26,221 nt of DNA, taken from contig JAKSYS010000774.1 in NCBI GenBank assembly GCA_022925895.1, positions 1 to 26,221 of the forward strand. Reading direction: 5' to 3'. Numbering within the stretch: position 1 is the stretch's first letter; every line of letters starts with the position of its first letter. The position numbers and the translations under genes are program-made. Below are positions 17,510 through 26,221 of the stretch, piece after piece. The notes beneath the pieces are model-generated. The model did no database searches, had not been told where the DNA came from, and was given only the letters and a program-made list of their open reading frames with translations. This stretch comes from Fragilaria crotonensis. Its lineage: Eukaryota > Bacillariophyta > Fragilariophyceae > Fragilariales > Fragilariaceae.

Positions 17510-18883
17510 CTAACCTTGACGAAGAATTTGTCGCAGTTCCTCTTCAGAGCCCAAAACTCGAACGCAACACTCCGTCACCTTGGACCCAAAGTTGCCACGC
17601 CAGAAGCTCGAGTCTTTTCCATAAACTAGTATAGCAACCTCATGCGCTCCATTCGTTGGCTCAAGGACCAGCGAAGCCCTCTCCCAAAAATCTGCTGGAG
17701 CTTGCAATTCGGGGGTACTGACCCGAGCCAGTTGCGTCCGTTCCGCGTTGAGGATGATTGCCTCGAGTCGGAAGACGGACGGGCAATCACTCCTACCCAT
17801 GAATTTCGCAGATACTTCAACTCTCACCGATGAAGCGTCATTGACGAACTGATGCAGGGGGACAGTCTGTCCCATAACGCTCCACATGTAGGAACTAACA
17901 AAGTTCGTTGTCACAGTGTCATTGAGTGGGATTTCTGAAGTTTGCACTTCCCATGGCCTGGCAAACTGACGCCACCCCCGCAGGCCCTCCTCGCCATTGG
18001 GATTGTGAACAAAGTTTCTCGATCCTGGATCCTCTTGAACGACTCGGAAAGGAGATGAAAGGCACATGATACAATGATAAAGTTGTTCACACGACGGCGA
18101 GGGTCCATTGTCATGATGATGATGATTCTCGTCGCCTTGACCGCCTGGTGCTTTGGGGTACTGGCACGCACCACCTTGACATGGGATTGGTTCCAACGGA
18201 GGCGGGGCGGTAGTAGCACCTGGTCGCTGATGTTCTCTGACTCGTTGGCTGTTTCGATCGTGACAGTCGTGACAAAAGTGAACTGTACCCGAGCAAACAA
18301 AGTTTGCAGGGTTGCAACAATAGCGACATTTCCAAATGTGAAATAGTCGATGTTCGTTTGGGTGTCGGCAGATTGCTTGTGAGTGGGGTGCGCAAGAAGG
18401 ACAAAGTCTGTCGTTCGTTGGCAATTCTCCTTCGTCCTGGTCAGCACACTCAATGGTTCCTCCAAAGTAGGGTTCTTCGCATGAATTGCATAGATAAAAT
18501 GCGTAGGTGTTCCTCCCTTCGTCCAACAATTTGATCTTGTCTTGCGCAGCGTCCCAAATCTGCGGGGCATCAATCTGCAACTGCTCTTTAATGAGAGCAT
18601 CTACTTGTTGCCTTAATGCATCTGTACGTCTGGTGAGATTCCGAAGAGATTCGTGATCGCAGAAAACACCACATTTGGCACATCGACAACCAGAAAAAAG
18701 AATCCTCTTGGCATGATTGGGTTGAGCATGCTCAAGCTGCTCCTTGAGACAATTAAAATGCCATCGGTGACCACAGGTAAGTTCAATGGTCTCTTCATCC
18801 TCCAAGGAGGATAGACAGATAGCGCACTCGGTGGATGCATCCTTGAACGTTGTACCCCTGGTACCGATCGCATTCGTCGCCAT
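17510..18883 (-). CDS. RING plus tandem-cysteine (TC) plus FBA domain protein, probable RCR-type E3 ubiquitin ligase
   Basis: 457 residues from the only in-frame ATG (18883); the longer frame starts with TTG. Residues 20-71 form a RING-H2 finger (C20, C23, C37, H39, H42, C45, C68, C71). Residues about 125-211 match the tandem-cysteine domain of MYCBP2/PHR1: YLCNSC, YFGG, KCRYCC and HFCHDCH. In MYCBP2 two cysteines relay ubiquitin and it is esterified to threonine. Their counterparts here are C146 (IECAD) and C197 (FVCSG), and the catalytic histidine corresponds to H208. Two other family positions differ: the Phe after the second cysteine is Ser, and the Glu before RLC is Asp. Residues about 290-445 resemble the FBA domain of FBXO2/FBXO6: NPNGEEGLRGW, GRSDC and FWRGNFGSKV. 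FBXO2 FBA binds N-glycans. A histidine run lies at 254-257. MYCBP2 is over 4,000 residues; this is a compact version. Substrates are unknown. Confidence 0.85.
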   Translation of the reverse strand: MATNAIGTRGTTFKDASTECAICLSSLEDEETIELTCGHRWHFNCLKEQLEHAQPNHAKRILFSGCRCAKCGVFCDHESLRNLTRRTDALRQQVDALIKEQLQIDAPQIWDAAQDKIKLLDEGRNTYAFYLCNSCEEPYFGGTIECADQDEGELPTNDRLCPSCAPHSQAICRHPNEHRLFHIWKCRYCCNPANFVCSGTVHFCHDCHDRNSQRVREHQRPGATTAPPPLEPIPCQGGACQYPKAPGGQGDENHHHHDNGPSPSCEQLYHCIMCLSSPFRVVQEDPGSRNFVHNPNGEEGLRGWRQFARPWEVQTSEIPLNDTVTTNFVSSYMWSVMGQTVPLHQFVNDASSVRVEVSAKFMGRSDCPSVFRLEAIILNAERTQLARVSTPELQAPADFWERASLVLEPTNGAHEVAILVYGKDSSFWRGNFGSKVTECCVRVLGSEEELRQILRQG

Positions 18884-18998
18884 AGTCCTTACCAAATTGT
18901 GAATCGTGCTGATGTGGAACGGATCAAACAGGGGAAATCCGAAAACGCGGATCTTTTGACTCGACCTGGAACGTGGACGCGACAAGAGTTTTCCAAGT

Positions 18999-19195
18999 AT
19001 GTCATGTACGGGTACCAGTAGAGAAGTGCTGCAAGTACCGATAGTTCCTCGTATTCTACTTCGTACCAACAGTACACGGATCTTCTGGATGAAGTTGCAG
19101 ATTCGATTTTACCCTTGCACTCGAGGATTGTACTCTACAAGAGTACAAGTACGACTTTCTAGTAGCAGTAAACCTTCCCTACCGGTAGAGTACAG
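18999..19195. repeat. GTAC-rich block upstream of the RING-TC-FBA gene
   Basis: Nine GTAC words in about 195 bases, starting about 115 bases before the ATG at 18883 on the minus strand. Confidence 0.6.
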
Positions 19196-19550
19196 TCACT
19201 GTGGACTCTACCGTAAATAGTGTAAGTTAAGCACCGGGAATTGTGCATGAAATTTCCAAAATGGAGCTTATCTTCCGAGATTTCGTTCGTGTTTGGTCCG
19301 CGAGAAAAACTAAAAAATGAAGATTCAAACTCTTTTCCCTGTATTTGATGATATATATTCATTTGAACCTCTTATCCAACACTATTTGAATGACCTGACG
19401 TTTCGGTTGAATGCCAGATTTCATCGATACAAAACGGCATCCGCGAGTTTCGTTGTGGCCGATCGATGTACGCAAGATTCCGTCCAGATTCCGTCCTTGG
19501 AGTTTATCTTCCGGTGGAGCTTAAGGTGTCTCGTATTTTACTGGTGTAGT

Positions 19551-19862
19551 AGTACAACAGTATCTCATAGTCGGAGATCTTACCAGCATAGTATGATGCG
19601 TTACTGTTGCGTTCCAGAGTACTGGTATCTACCTGGCACTGGAGTACCAAGGTTAAAGTAGTAGTTCAACGTACCACCAGTACAATTACACTGTTACGAC
19701 CTGCTCCTGTACACATAAATGATATACTGTATGAGTACGGTACGCATACATCTATGACATATGATATGATATATCATTGGGACGCGCACATGCCTGAGGG
19801 GGTGTCACGAAGTCTGCAATTCAGGCAATACGGCTATACAGTACGAGAATGTACCAGGTACT
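19551..19862. repeat. GTAC-rich block upstream of the SET-domain gene
   Basis: Eleven GTAC words in about 310 bases. It ends about 250 bases before the preferred ATG at 20110. Further GTACCAGTACT follows near 20040. Confidence 0.6.
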
Positions 19863-20109
19863 CGGATGGCGAACAACATCACACGCCGCCGGACCGAATT
19901 TTGTTCGTGCCAACTGAATGATAAATCATCCTCATTCGACACGAAGGACAAAGAACGACATTAACATGCCTACCAGTAGACCTAATGCATACTGCAAGCA
20001 TAAATGTACGCAATCCTCGATCCCATCGAGGTCGTTGACGTACCAGTACTCTATTGCATCAAACTCAAGCGATAACCAGAAGACAGGTCGTGAACGGCGA
20101 AAACGAACG

Positions 20110-21894
20110 ATGGAAGAACTCCGAATATCTCACACTCATCGGTACCCGCACATGTCCAGGGTGAGAAGACGTTCGTTTCTGGGATTCGTACCATTACTGG
20201 CAATCATTTCTTGCCATTCTGCAGTGGCATTTAGTTCGATACGAAAACAAGTTGATGAGGACAAACCTACAGCGCCGGTGGTTCCAATACCCTCACCAAA
20301 CAATGCACCAGCAGCTCGACATCGTTTGCACGAGTCAGCGTCAGGTGCAGAGGATGACGATGTTGATCATGATCATATCGATCTCAAACCACCCACACAA
20401 TCACCTCCAGGCCTGCAACCCGGCGACGTTGCGCTTCCAATTGACGCCGCTGCTGTTGCCCCAGATCAGCCGTCAATCCTTAAGCGACCGCCGGCGAATA
20501 CACCAGTCCAAACTCAAAATGAAGCCATTCAACAAGATTTTCTTCATTGGTGTACTGCAGTAGGAATACACACGAATCTGACAATACAAATCTTTGACTA
20601 TCAAGACTTTCGACAAATACACACGAACCAAAAAAATCATGCAGATTTGAACGATGATGACGACAACACCCCATCATCATCGTCATCACGAAAGGTTGCC
20701 ATCGTTGATCCCCCTCTCTTGCAAGTTAGAGGTTTGGCTGCTACACGAGACATTCAAAAGGGTGAAGTTGTCATTGTCATTCCCTTCTCCGCCATGATTA
20801 CTGTTACCACAACAATTGATGGTGATCCCATCCTTAACAAGGTCATGGGTCCTGCGGTACGGAGTCAGCATGACTGGGAGGATGAATTTTACGAATTAGC
20901 ACTCCTCACAGTTGCCATTTTGTACCATCGAAATTTAAAGAAGGCTTCGCCCTTGTACCATTACATTACCATTTTGGAAACTTCACCAACGGACAACATT
21001 CCATTCCTATGGACCAAGACACGTTTGCAACAGGAAACTCCGGAGGGCGTTCGTCGACACGCTCGTGGTATTTATAAGGACATTCAAGAGGCATATGATG
21101 CTGTTGTTTTAGTTCTTAAACGAGAATATCCGGATCTATTTGAGACGGAGACCTATTCCCTCCACAATTTCATGTGGGCCTTTGCATTGGTCAATTCACG
21201 ACATTGGCACTTACCCATTCCGGGTCAGCGCAAGGGACCGAAAGATCTCGAAAATCGTGCCCCATTATCAACGGAGGGAGTTGGAGATCAGCTCCCACCT
21301 GCGTCATTACCGACGGACGAGTGGATGGCAAAACGAGGGGACGTGGGGAGTGTTGTACCAGTCGAAGCACATTCCTTCTTGGCACCCGTCGCCGATTTAT
21401 TGAATTTTGGTCCACCTTGTACGAGAGGGTCGTACAATTCCAAGACACAAGCCTTTGAATTGGTAGCGACATGTTTCTTCCTCAAGGGACAAGAAGTGAC
21501 GTATTGGTACAGTGACGACTGCGATGATATCGTCATCGCCAACTACGGCTTCACACACCCAATGGTACCAGCCTGCCCAACGACAGAAGAGTTGCGACAG
21601 GAGGTGGAACTATGGAAGCGACGTGCCAACAATTTTGAGACAGAAATCGAGCTTGCGTACGTGGACTTGGAGGTCCTGGAACGAGAATTGGTGCATGCGC
21701 ATGACGCGTTGGCGTCTTGCAATTGTGACGATTCCTTTCAGGGACAGCATAAAGGGACAGGCAAGTCAAGAAAGGGAAAGACAGCAATCGATAAGCATGA
21801 TCACATTCGAGGAAGTAACCAACCACCAGACTACGAACGACACGGCATCCGGCGGAAAGCGTGGAATCATCAGAAATCGGATATGGGATTGTAG
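20110..21894 (+). CDS. SET-domain lysine methyltransferase of the RLSMT/SETD3 type with targeting presequence
   Basis: 594 residues from ATG 20110, chosen for its A at -3 and G at +4. ATG 20152 gives a tidier signal peptide and ATG 19918 a 658-residue form. A hydrophobic stretch FLGFVPLLAIISCHSAVA is followed by FSS, which resembles the heterokont plastid A-F cleavage motif, so plastid or secretory delivery is likely. The SET core begins at VRGLAATRDIQKGE (numbered from 20152, about residue 192) and ends at NYGF (464-467). Between them lies a long helical insert, as in Rubisco large-subunit methyltransferases and SETD3. The usual DxLNH cofactor motif reads ADLLNF (414-419), with Phe replacing His. 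After SET there is only a coiled-coil tail (479-523) with a CNC, not a full Rubisco-substrate-binding domain. Protein lysine or histidine methylation is expected from the family; the target is unknown. It converges on the next gene with 60 bp between stops. Confidence 0.8.
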   Translation: MEELRISHTHRYPHMSRVRRRSFLGFVPLLAIISCHSAVAFSSIRKQVDEDKPTAPVVPIPSPNNAPAARHRLHESASGAEDDDVDHDHIDLKPPTQSPPGLQPGDVALPIDAAAVAPDQPSILKRPPANTPVQTQNEAIQQDFLHWCTAVGIHTNLTIQIFDYQDFRQIHTNQKNHADLNDDDDNTPSSSSSRKVAIVDPPLLQVRGLAATRDIQKGEVVIVIPFSAMITVTTTIDGDPILNKVMGPAVRSQHDWEDEFYELALLTVAILYHRNLKKASPLYHYITILETSPTDNIPFLWTKTRLQQETPEGVRRHARGIYKDIQEAYDAVVLVLKREYPDLFETETYSLHNFMWAFALVNSRHWHLPIPGQRKGPKDLENRAPLSTEGVGDQLPPASLPTDEWMAKRGDVGSVVPVEAHSFLAPVADLLNFGPPCTRGSYNSKTQAFELVATCFFLKGQEVTYWYSDDCDDIVIANYGFTHPMVPACPTTEELRQEVELWKRRANNFETEIELAYVDLEVLERELVHAHDALASCNCDDSFQGQHKGTGKSRKGKTAIDKHDHIRGSNQPPDYERHGIRRKAWNHQKSDMGL

Positions 21895-21954
21895 CGTATA
21901 TAGATGGTGCTATTGTTAACTTGCGAATACATTAGTACAAGGGAACCTCGATTT

Positions 21955-24315
21955 TCAATATCGTTTAGATCCCGTTTGAGTGTGAACGAGACGGCTCCAT
22001 CCAATTCTTCCTAGCCCCCCACGGGATGCCTCGTCTAATCGACTTGATGCGATAGTGGTCATCTTGACGACTCCAGGCAACAGCAAGATAACCTTTTCAA
22101 CTACGGCAAAGACAATGTCCAGAGAACGCAGAGTCGCGTCAGCCAGCAAGTTCCTTTCTTCGGCTTCATCATTTGTCGCATCCGATATGCTTCGCAGTAC
22201 ATCATCCTGGTCATCAAACGCGGAATCATCGAAAATGATCTCTGCAACAGCGCTCTGAAAGTCATCATCGACAATGACCTCGACGTCGGATGTTGAAAAT
22301 CGTGCCACAGTTGAGGTAGATTTTTCGAACGCCGCATCAATCGCAGCAACATCTGCCAGAACTACATTTTCTGCTGCATCGGCTGCTTCAGCCCTCTCTC
22401 GTTCACGATTCAATGCCGCCTCTTCTGCTGCCGCAGCTAATCTGGCGGCGAATTCCTTTGCTTCTTGAATCAATCGTTCCCGTTCGTCAAAGGCTTGTTC
22501 CCATTCGATGATCACTCGTTCTCGAGCAGCGACCGCTTCTTCGTATGCAGCCTCGGCCGCTGCTTCCGCTTCGCGAATTTCCCTCTGATAGATAGTTTGG
22601 ATTTCATCGATTGACAAGAGAGTTGGTTGGATTTCATCGGCAGGATCGTATCCGTAGAGAATGTTTCTCAAATTACTCGCCACCTCCAAAGTGGACGACG
22701 TCTCGGCAATGGAAATGACTGTATCAATTGTGCTCTTGACTTTTCTCAAGCTACCAATTAACTCCTTCATTGAGTTCGATTCCGAAGCCTTCACATCTAG
22801 GTCATCTCTGGCAATAATCATGGCAGTGACAACATCCCTCAAGGAATCCGTATTGAGTACAGCGTTTGAGCTTGCCAGGATCTCTTGCGTCAACCACGTA
22901 TTTTCTGGCTTTTCAATACAAAGTTTCAGTCGCGAGACCACACTGTTTTGCTCATCCAGTAGCTCTGCAGGAAGGGGCACGACAGGAACAACGAGTGTTG
23001 GTTCATCAGGAATTGTGGGCAGTTCAGGGAGTTCTTGTATTTCTGGAAGGGTTGCTTCTGCGCTTTCCAACTCCAGCACTTGTTCCTTCTCCTTTGTTCC
23101 AAAGAGAATATTCTTCCAGGAACCCCGCGATCCATCACGGGCTGCTGCGATCACACGCGACGTCGTCTCCGCACCAGCAGCAATGGCGGTCCGTACCCGC
23201 TCGGTTTTGTATCCAGGTTTGTTCACCTCAACTTGAAGATCTCGTCGAACTTCATATGCGGCATCGACAACTTTACCTGCGACTCTAAGAACGTCTACAC
23301 CTTCCTTTTCCCGTTTGAGCACTGTCTGCTTCCTCTTTTGATAAGCGCGTTGCTGTCGTTCTGTCCTCGTTTTCTGTCCTGCTGGGGCTGCAGTTCGAAT
23401 CCCTCGTTGCGATGCAGTAGATGATGCCTCTCCCTTCAAGATGTCTTGGATCGCCTGTGTCACGCTCTTGATCTCATCCAACGGTGTATTCATTTCTTCA
23501 TATAGATCCAAATCCTCCAACTTGCGCGCGTCCGTTACCCTCACAGTATCGTCAACGTCGCTGCCAGTAGTGCTGGCGCTGGTACGACTAGTCGTGGCGG
23601 AACCTTGTAATTGCCTCGTTGCCGTCCGAACAGCCCGTCCCACTGCACCCGACGAGCTTGCTGCAGGCAAGGCTCGTGCCACATCTCGGACCACGCGATC
23701 CCAAACGAAAATTCCCAACGATGCCAACAATCTGGTATCACGTTCGATGCGATTTTCAATAAAAATCTTGGCCGATTCCAACAAATCGTCCTTTTTGGCA
23801 CTGAGGGCTTTCCATAGCTTGGTATCCATTAGAGCTTGTAATGTTTTAGATTCGTAGTCACTGTCAGAGGATGGAATCGGAGGGAGGGACGCATCCTTGG
23901 GACCTGACGCTCGATCCAACAATTGACGCATGTCATCTTCAGTTAACAAATCCAGAGATCCGTCACTTAGCATGGACCGAAGCACACGAGCGTCGAGATC
24001 ACTCAGATCCTCCTCTAGCTGTTGAACACGATATTCTTGACCTTGTTGACCATCGGTAGGTTCAAATTGTTCGCTGTCGTTGTAACTACTGTTGCTGTCG
24101 TTGTTGCTGCTGGTACTAGATGATTGACAACTTGACGGAGACGTAAAAGACGAACGTGTTGGATGCCTTGCGGACAGGACACATGACGCCTTGGCATTCG
24201 ATGCAAACGAGGTCACTCTATCGGGTGCCCCCACCACAAAGAGCACGATCAAGTATAGTCTTAGTCGGAGCACCTTCTGGTTCATGTCGATAATTCCAAA
24301 TCGCAATACACGCAT
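21955..24315 (-). CDS. Plastid-type presequence plus Ala/Glu-rich coiled-coil protein of unknown function
   Basis: 786 residues from ATG 24315; ATG 24285 (Met11) gives a compact signal peptide. I do not recognise the family. A hydrophobic core (LRLYLIVLFVVGA) ends at VTS-FAS, with Phe37 at the predicted cleavage point. It is followed by a Ser/Thr/Arg-rich stretch without acidic residues up to about residue 70. This is the standard layout of a diatom plastid bipartite presequence. Then come a Ser/Asn-rich linker, a helical region with a mildly hydrophobic segment (about 191-215), and a long Ala/Glu/Arg-rich coiled coil (about 565-665). An acidic stretch and a hydrophobic segment near the C-terminus (SLDIVFAVVEKVILLLPGVV, about 731-750) could be a membrane helix. 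A structural plastid or thylakoid protein is possible but unproven. Its 3' end converges with the SET gene. Confidence 0.75.
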   Translation of the reverse strand: MRVLRFGIIDMNQKVLRLRLYLIVLFVVGAPDRVTSFASNAKASCVLSARHPTRSSFTSPSSCQSSSTSSNNDSNSSYNDSEQFEPTDGQQGQEYRVQQLEEDLSDLDARVLRSMLSDGSLDLLTEDDMRQLLDRASGPKDASLPPIPSSDSDYESKTLQALMDTKLWKALSAKKDDLLESAKIFIENRIERDTRLLASLGIFVWDRVVRDVARALPAASSSGAVGRAVRTATRQLQGSATTSRTSASTTGSDVDDTVRVTDARKLEDLDLYEEMNTPLDEIKSVTQAIQDILKGEASSTASQRGIRTAAPAGQKTRTERQQRAYQKRKQTVLKREKEGVDVLRVAGKVVDAAYEVRRDLQVEVNKPGYKTERVRTAIAAGAETTSRVIAAARDGSRGSWKNILFGTKEKEQVLELESAEATLPEIQELPELPTIPDEPTLVVPVVPLPAELLDEQNSVVSRLKLCIEKPENTWLTQEILASSNAVLNTDSLRDVVTAMIIARDDLDVKASESNSMKELIGSLRKVKSTIDTVISIAETSSTLEVASNLRNILYGYDPADEIQPTLLSIDEIQTIYQREIREAEAAAEAAYEEAVAARERVIIEWEQAFDERERLIQEAKEFAARLAAAAEEAALNRERERAEAADAAENVVLADVAAIDAAFEKSTSTVARFSTSDVEVIVDDDFQSAVAEIIFDDSAFDDQDDVLRSISDATNDEAEERNLLADATLRSLDIVFAVVEKVILLLPGVVKMTTIASSRLDEASRGGLGRIGWSRLVHTQTGSKRY

Positions 24316-25902
24316 GACGAATGAGATATGGCGAATGACTGCTTAATTCACCTGAGTACTGCAGTAGTAGTATGTGCTGCAGGATACAACGCCGTCGACT
24401 TCTTTCAAATTGTTCCCTTTGACATGAGATCAATTCTGTTGGATCTCGATCTACAGAAAGTTCAAAGATGATGATTGATTTCATACACGCAAGATACTCA
24501 AATATCCACGTGCTATACATGCTCGTACTACCAGTAGGTACCAGGTACCTGGTACCGGTACTGTCTCCTTATACACATGTTGAACGTTGAACACGTACGT
24601 ATATGCCTACTTGTACCATGCACATTGCGTACGGATAGTACCGAGTAGTAGTACTCCAGTAGGAGGACCAGGTACTGTGCTACGCGTGCGCTAAATTGCA
24701 AGTGCGTATTGCGTATGCATACCCTCATGGTCTGGCATCTTACATATATAGATGATCTTGTAAATCATAGATATATGCTTTTATATGTCTTTGAATAGCA
24801 CAGGTGGAGATCGCCTGTACTTCTATGATATAATTCTTGAGATCGAAATACAAGGCCATGGCGCGAGTCGTGGAGCAACTGAACCTTAGTTTATACTCCG
24901 AGTAGTTCATAAGTTCATACCTCATACCTCTATCAGCGCATTCTAAGCAAGCTTGTTAAAAAATTCTCCTCTTGCACCAGAGCCTTCCTTCATTCGTATC
25001 TAGGAAATCACCATGATAAATGGGATGGCATCATGTGCCTTGGAGATCCGAGGTACCAAGTCCACCATCCAGCTCCATTTCAGATTAGAACCGTGAGTGT
25101 CAAGTGCCAACAGACACTCCAGAGAAGTAATTTCAATGCATGGAAACCATGACATTAGGTACGCTTTTAGTATGCACTCATCCATACAACATGACAGCTT
25201 TAATGCAGACAAATGTGCGCACCATTTCAAGACTTAGTGCAAGTCATTGCAGCTGTGAGCTGGAGGAGGCGTTGTTTCAAGGTGGCCTTTTCCAATGGAA
25301 AAGTGAGGAAACCACGTGTAACATCGTTGTGCACCTTTATCACATTGAACAACTTGTCTTGGATACATCTATAAGCTAATTTGTGAGGAGATTCTCGCTT
25401 TGGACATGGTGAGTCGATGCGTTTTATCCTCAACACAACTTTGCCAGATTTTCAGCCCCACTAGGACAGCCATGAATGATGTAGTCATAAACCAGTGCGC
25501 ACAAGGATTCCGATGCCTATACAACCAACTTTGGGTGGCGGGATGCCGCGCGAGAAGTCGATTCTCTGACAAAAGCTGCGCTGCACAATGTGTTGATCCC
25601 GTGGAGATCAATGTCTACACGTCATTGGCATGTACTACGCGGCAGAAATTCTTGCCTTGAGACAAGTGACGTTAATGTATCGATTGAAACATTTTTCGAA
25701 AGACCCTGTCCATTCCTTTGTCTGTCATGTTCTCGATTAATCATTGTGAACATGCACCAACTACAGTATCGACTGACTGGATGGGAGCGCCAACGAAAAT
25801 CAGCGACCGACCGTGCTAAGAATGAACTCAGAGACAGGCGAGGAGCCCAAGCGAATTCTTACTATATAATTATGGTAACTTTGCCTTTATAATAGTAAAC
25901 TT
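24316..25902. other. Non-coding region upstream of the coiled-coil gene
   Basis: No gene is supported in about 1.6 kb. The first part holds the GTAC block at 24524-24675. Minus-strand open stretches at 25611-25369, 25436-25227 and 25230-25000 overlap end to end and could be a decayed coding sequence, but none shows a domain I recognise. The left part is the promoter side of the coiled-coil gene and the right part the 3' side of the QCR6 gene. Confidence 0.45.
24524..24675. repeat. GTAC-rich block upstream of the coiled-coil gene
   Basis: Eleven GTAC words in about 150 bases, including a run GGTACCAGGTACCTGGTACC (24537-24556). It starts about 210 bases before the ATG at 24315 on the minus strand. 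This is among the densest blocks in the window. Confidence 0.7.
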
Positions 25903-26217
25903 TCACTTGGTAAGCTTGAAAATTTGCGGAGCCGCGCACTTGTCCACGCAGTGCAGAAGGTCAAAGTACCAACTCTCGCAATCACCCTCACCCTTGGCCT
26001 CGATCCTCTTTTCGCATGCTTTGTAGGCTGACACATACTTGGGACAGTTCTTTTGGCATTCTTCGCGAATCTTGGGGAGTTGATCGACCGGATCGTCCTG
26101 TTTATGGAATGGTTGGGCAAAAAAATCAGGATGAAGCTGATTGAGACCGTATGTCACACTGCCAGTAGACGACAACGCGACAGTGGGTGTAGGATTTGTA
26201 CCAGAGTGACACGTCAT
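25903..26217 (-). CDS. QCR6: Ubiquinol-cytochrome c reductase hinge protein (complex III subunit 6)
   Basis: 104 residues from ATG 26217 to TGA 25903-25905. The protein is the acidic hinge subunit of mitochondrial complex III, located on the intermembrane-space side where cytochrome c1 meets cytochrome c. The C-terminal half matches the UCR hinge family: REECQKNC, GDCESWYFDLLHCVDKC and a final FKL.K. Six cysteines are arranged symmetrically as C54-x3-C58-x9-C68-x11-C80-x9-C90-x3-C94, a twin CX9C scaffold with an extra pair, consistent with disulfide-driven import (MIA pathway). The N-terminal 45 residues are less conserved and carry no obvious cleavable mitochondrial presequence. The ATG lies only four bases from the window edge, so an upstream exon or start cannot be excluded. 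Confidence 0.9.
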   Translation of the reverse strand: MTCHSGTNPTPTVALSSTGSVTYGLNQLHPDFFAQPFHKQDDPVDQLPKIREECQKNCPKYVSAYKACEKRIEAKGEGDCESWYFDLLHCVDKCAAPQIFKLTK

Positions 26218-26221
26218 ACGA

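Larger units (their letters stand above)
18884..20109. other. Divergent intergenic region between the E3 gene and the SET gene
   Basis: About 1.2 kb between two divergently transcribed genes, so it should hold both promoters. No gene is supported. It contains two GTAC-rich stretches, one near each gene (18999-19195 and 19551-19862), with a GTAC-poor middle. An in-frame ATG at 19918 could extend the SET gene. Confidence 0.5.

Noticed and set aside
18884..19069. N-terminal extension of the RING-TC-FBA protein
   Set aside because: The extension opens with TTG and contains no in-frame ATG before 18883. It also lies in the GTAC-rich upstream block.
19918..20109. Longer N-terminus of the SET protein from ATG 19918
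   Set aside because: It would bury the signal peptide some 80 residues in. The ATG context is weak and the extra residues are low in recognisable structure. It remains an alternative.
25000..25611. Chain of minus-strand open stretches as a decayed retrotransposon
   Set aside because: Three overlapping frames are suggestive, but no reverse transcriptase, integrase or RNase H motif could be identified.

Overview
The window looks like nuclear DNA of a diatom, probably a pennate one. Reasons: protein-coding genes are separated by long non-coding stretches; the one clear intron is a 75-nt GT-AG spliceosomal intron; two proteins carry a signal peptide followed by a phenylalanine at the predicted cleavage point, as in heterokont plastid presequences; one gene encodes a mitochondrial complex III subunit; and a long Ser/Thr/Pro-rich, EF-hand, single-pass membrane protein has the low-complexity style of diatom surface proteins. 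The species call is inference.

Layout. 451-3206: decayed PiggyBac-type DNA transposon with terminal repeats and a broken transposase. 3207-6093: repeat-rich non-coding DNA with two 31-bp tandem arrays, a nested fold-back (inverted-repeat) element at 4132-5155, a 50-bp tandem duplication and a dense GTAC block. 6240-11945 (+): large EF-hand/transmembrane protein gene, read in three consecutive frames. 12563-13771 (+) and 14436-16529 (+): two neighbouring genes whose C-termini carry the same methyl-CpG-binding-like (MBD) domain; the second also has an N-terminal PDZ-like domain. 17510-18883 (-): RING plus tandem-cysteine (MYCBP2/PHR1-type) plus FBA-domain protein, a candidate single-chain E3 ligase. 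20110-21894 (+): SET-domain methyltransferase with a signal or plastid presequence. 21955-24315 (-): plastid-type presequence followed by a long Ala/Glu-rich coiled-coil protein of unknown function, convergent with the SET gene. 25903-26217 (-): QCR6/UQCRH hinge subunit of complex III.

The genes do not form one pathway. The best candidates for something undescribed are the RING-TC-FBA fusion, the MBD/PDZ-MBD gene pair, the nested fold-back element, and the GTAC-rich blocks found in the upstream interval of nearly every gene and sparse between convergent 3' ends. All counts and alignments were made by eye.
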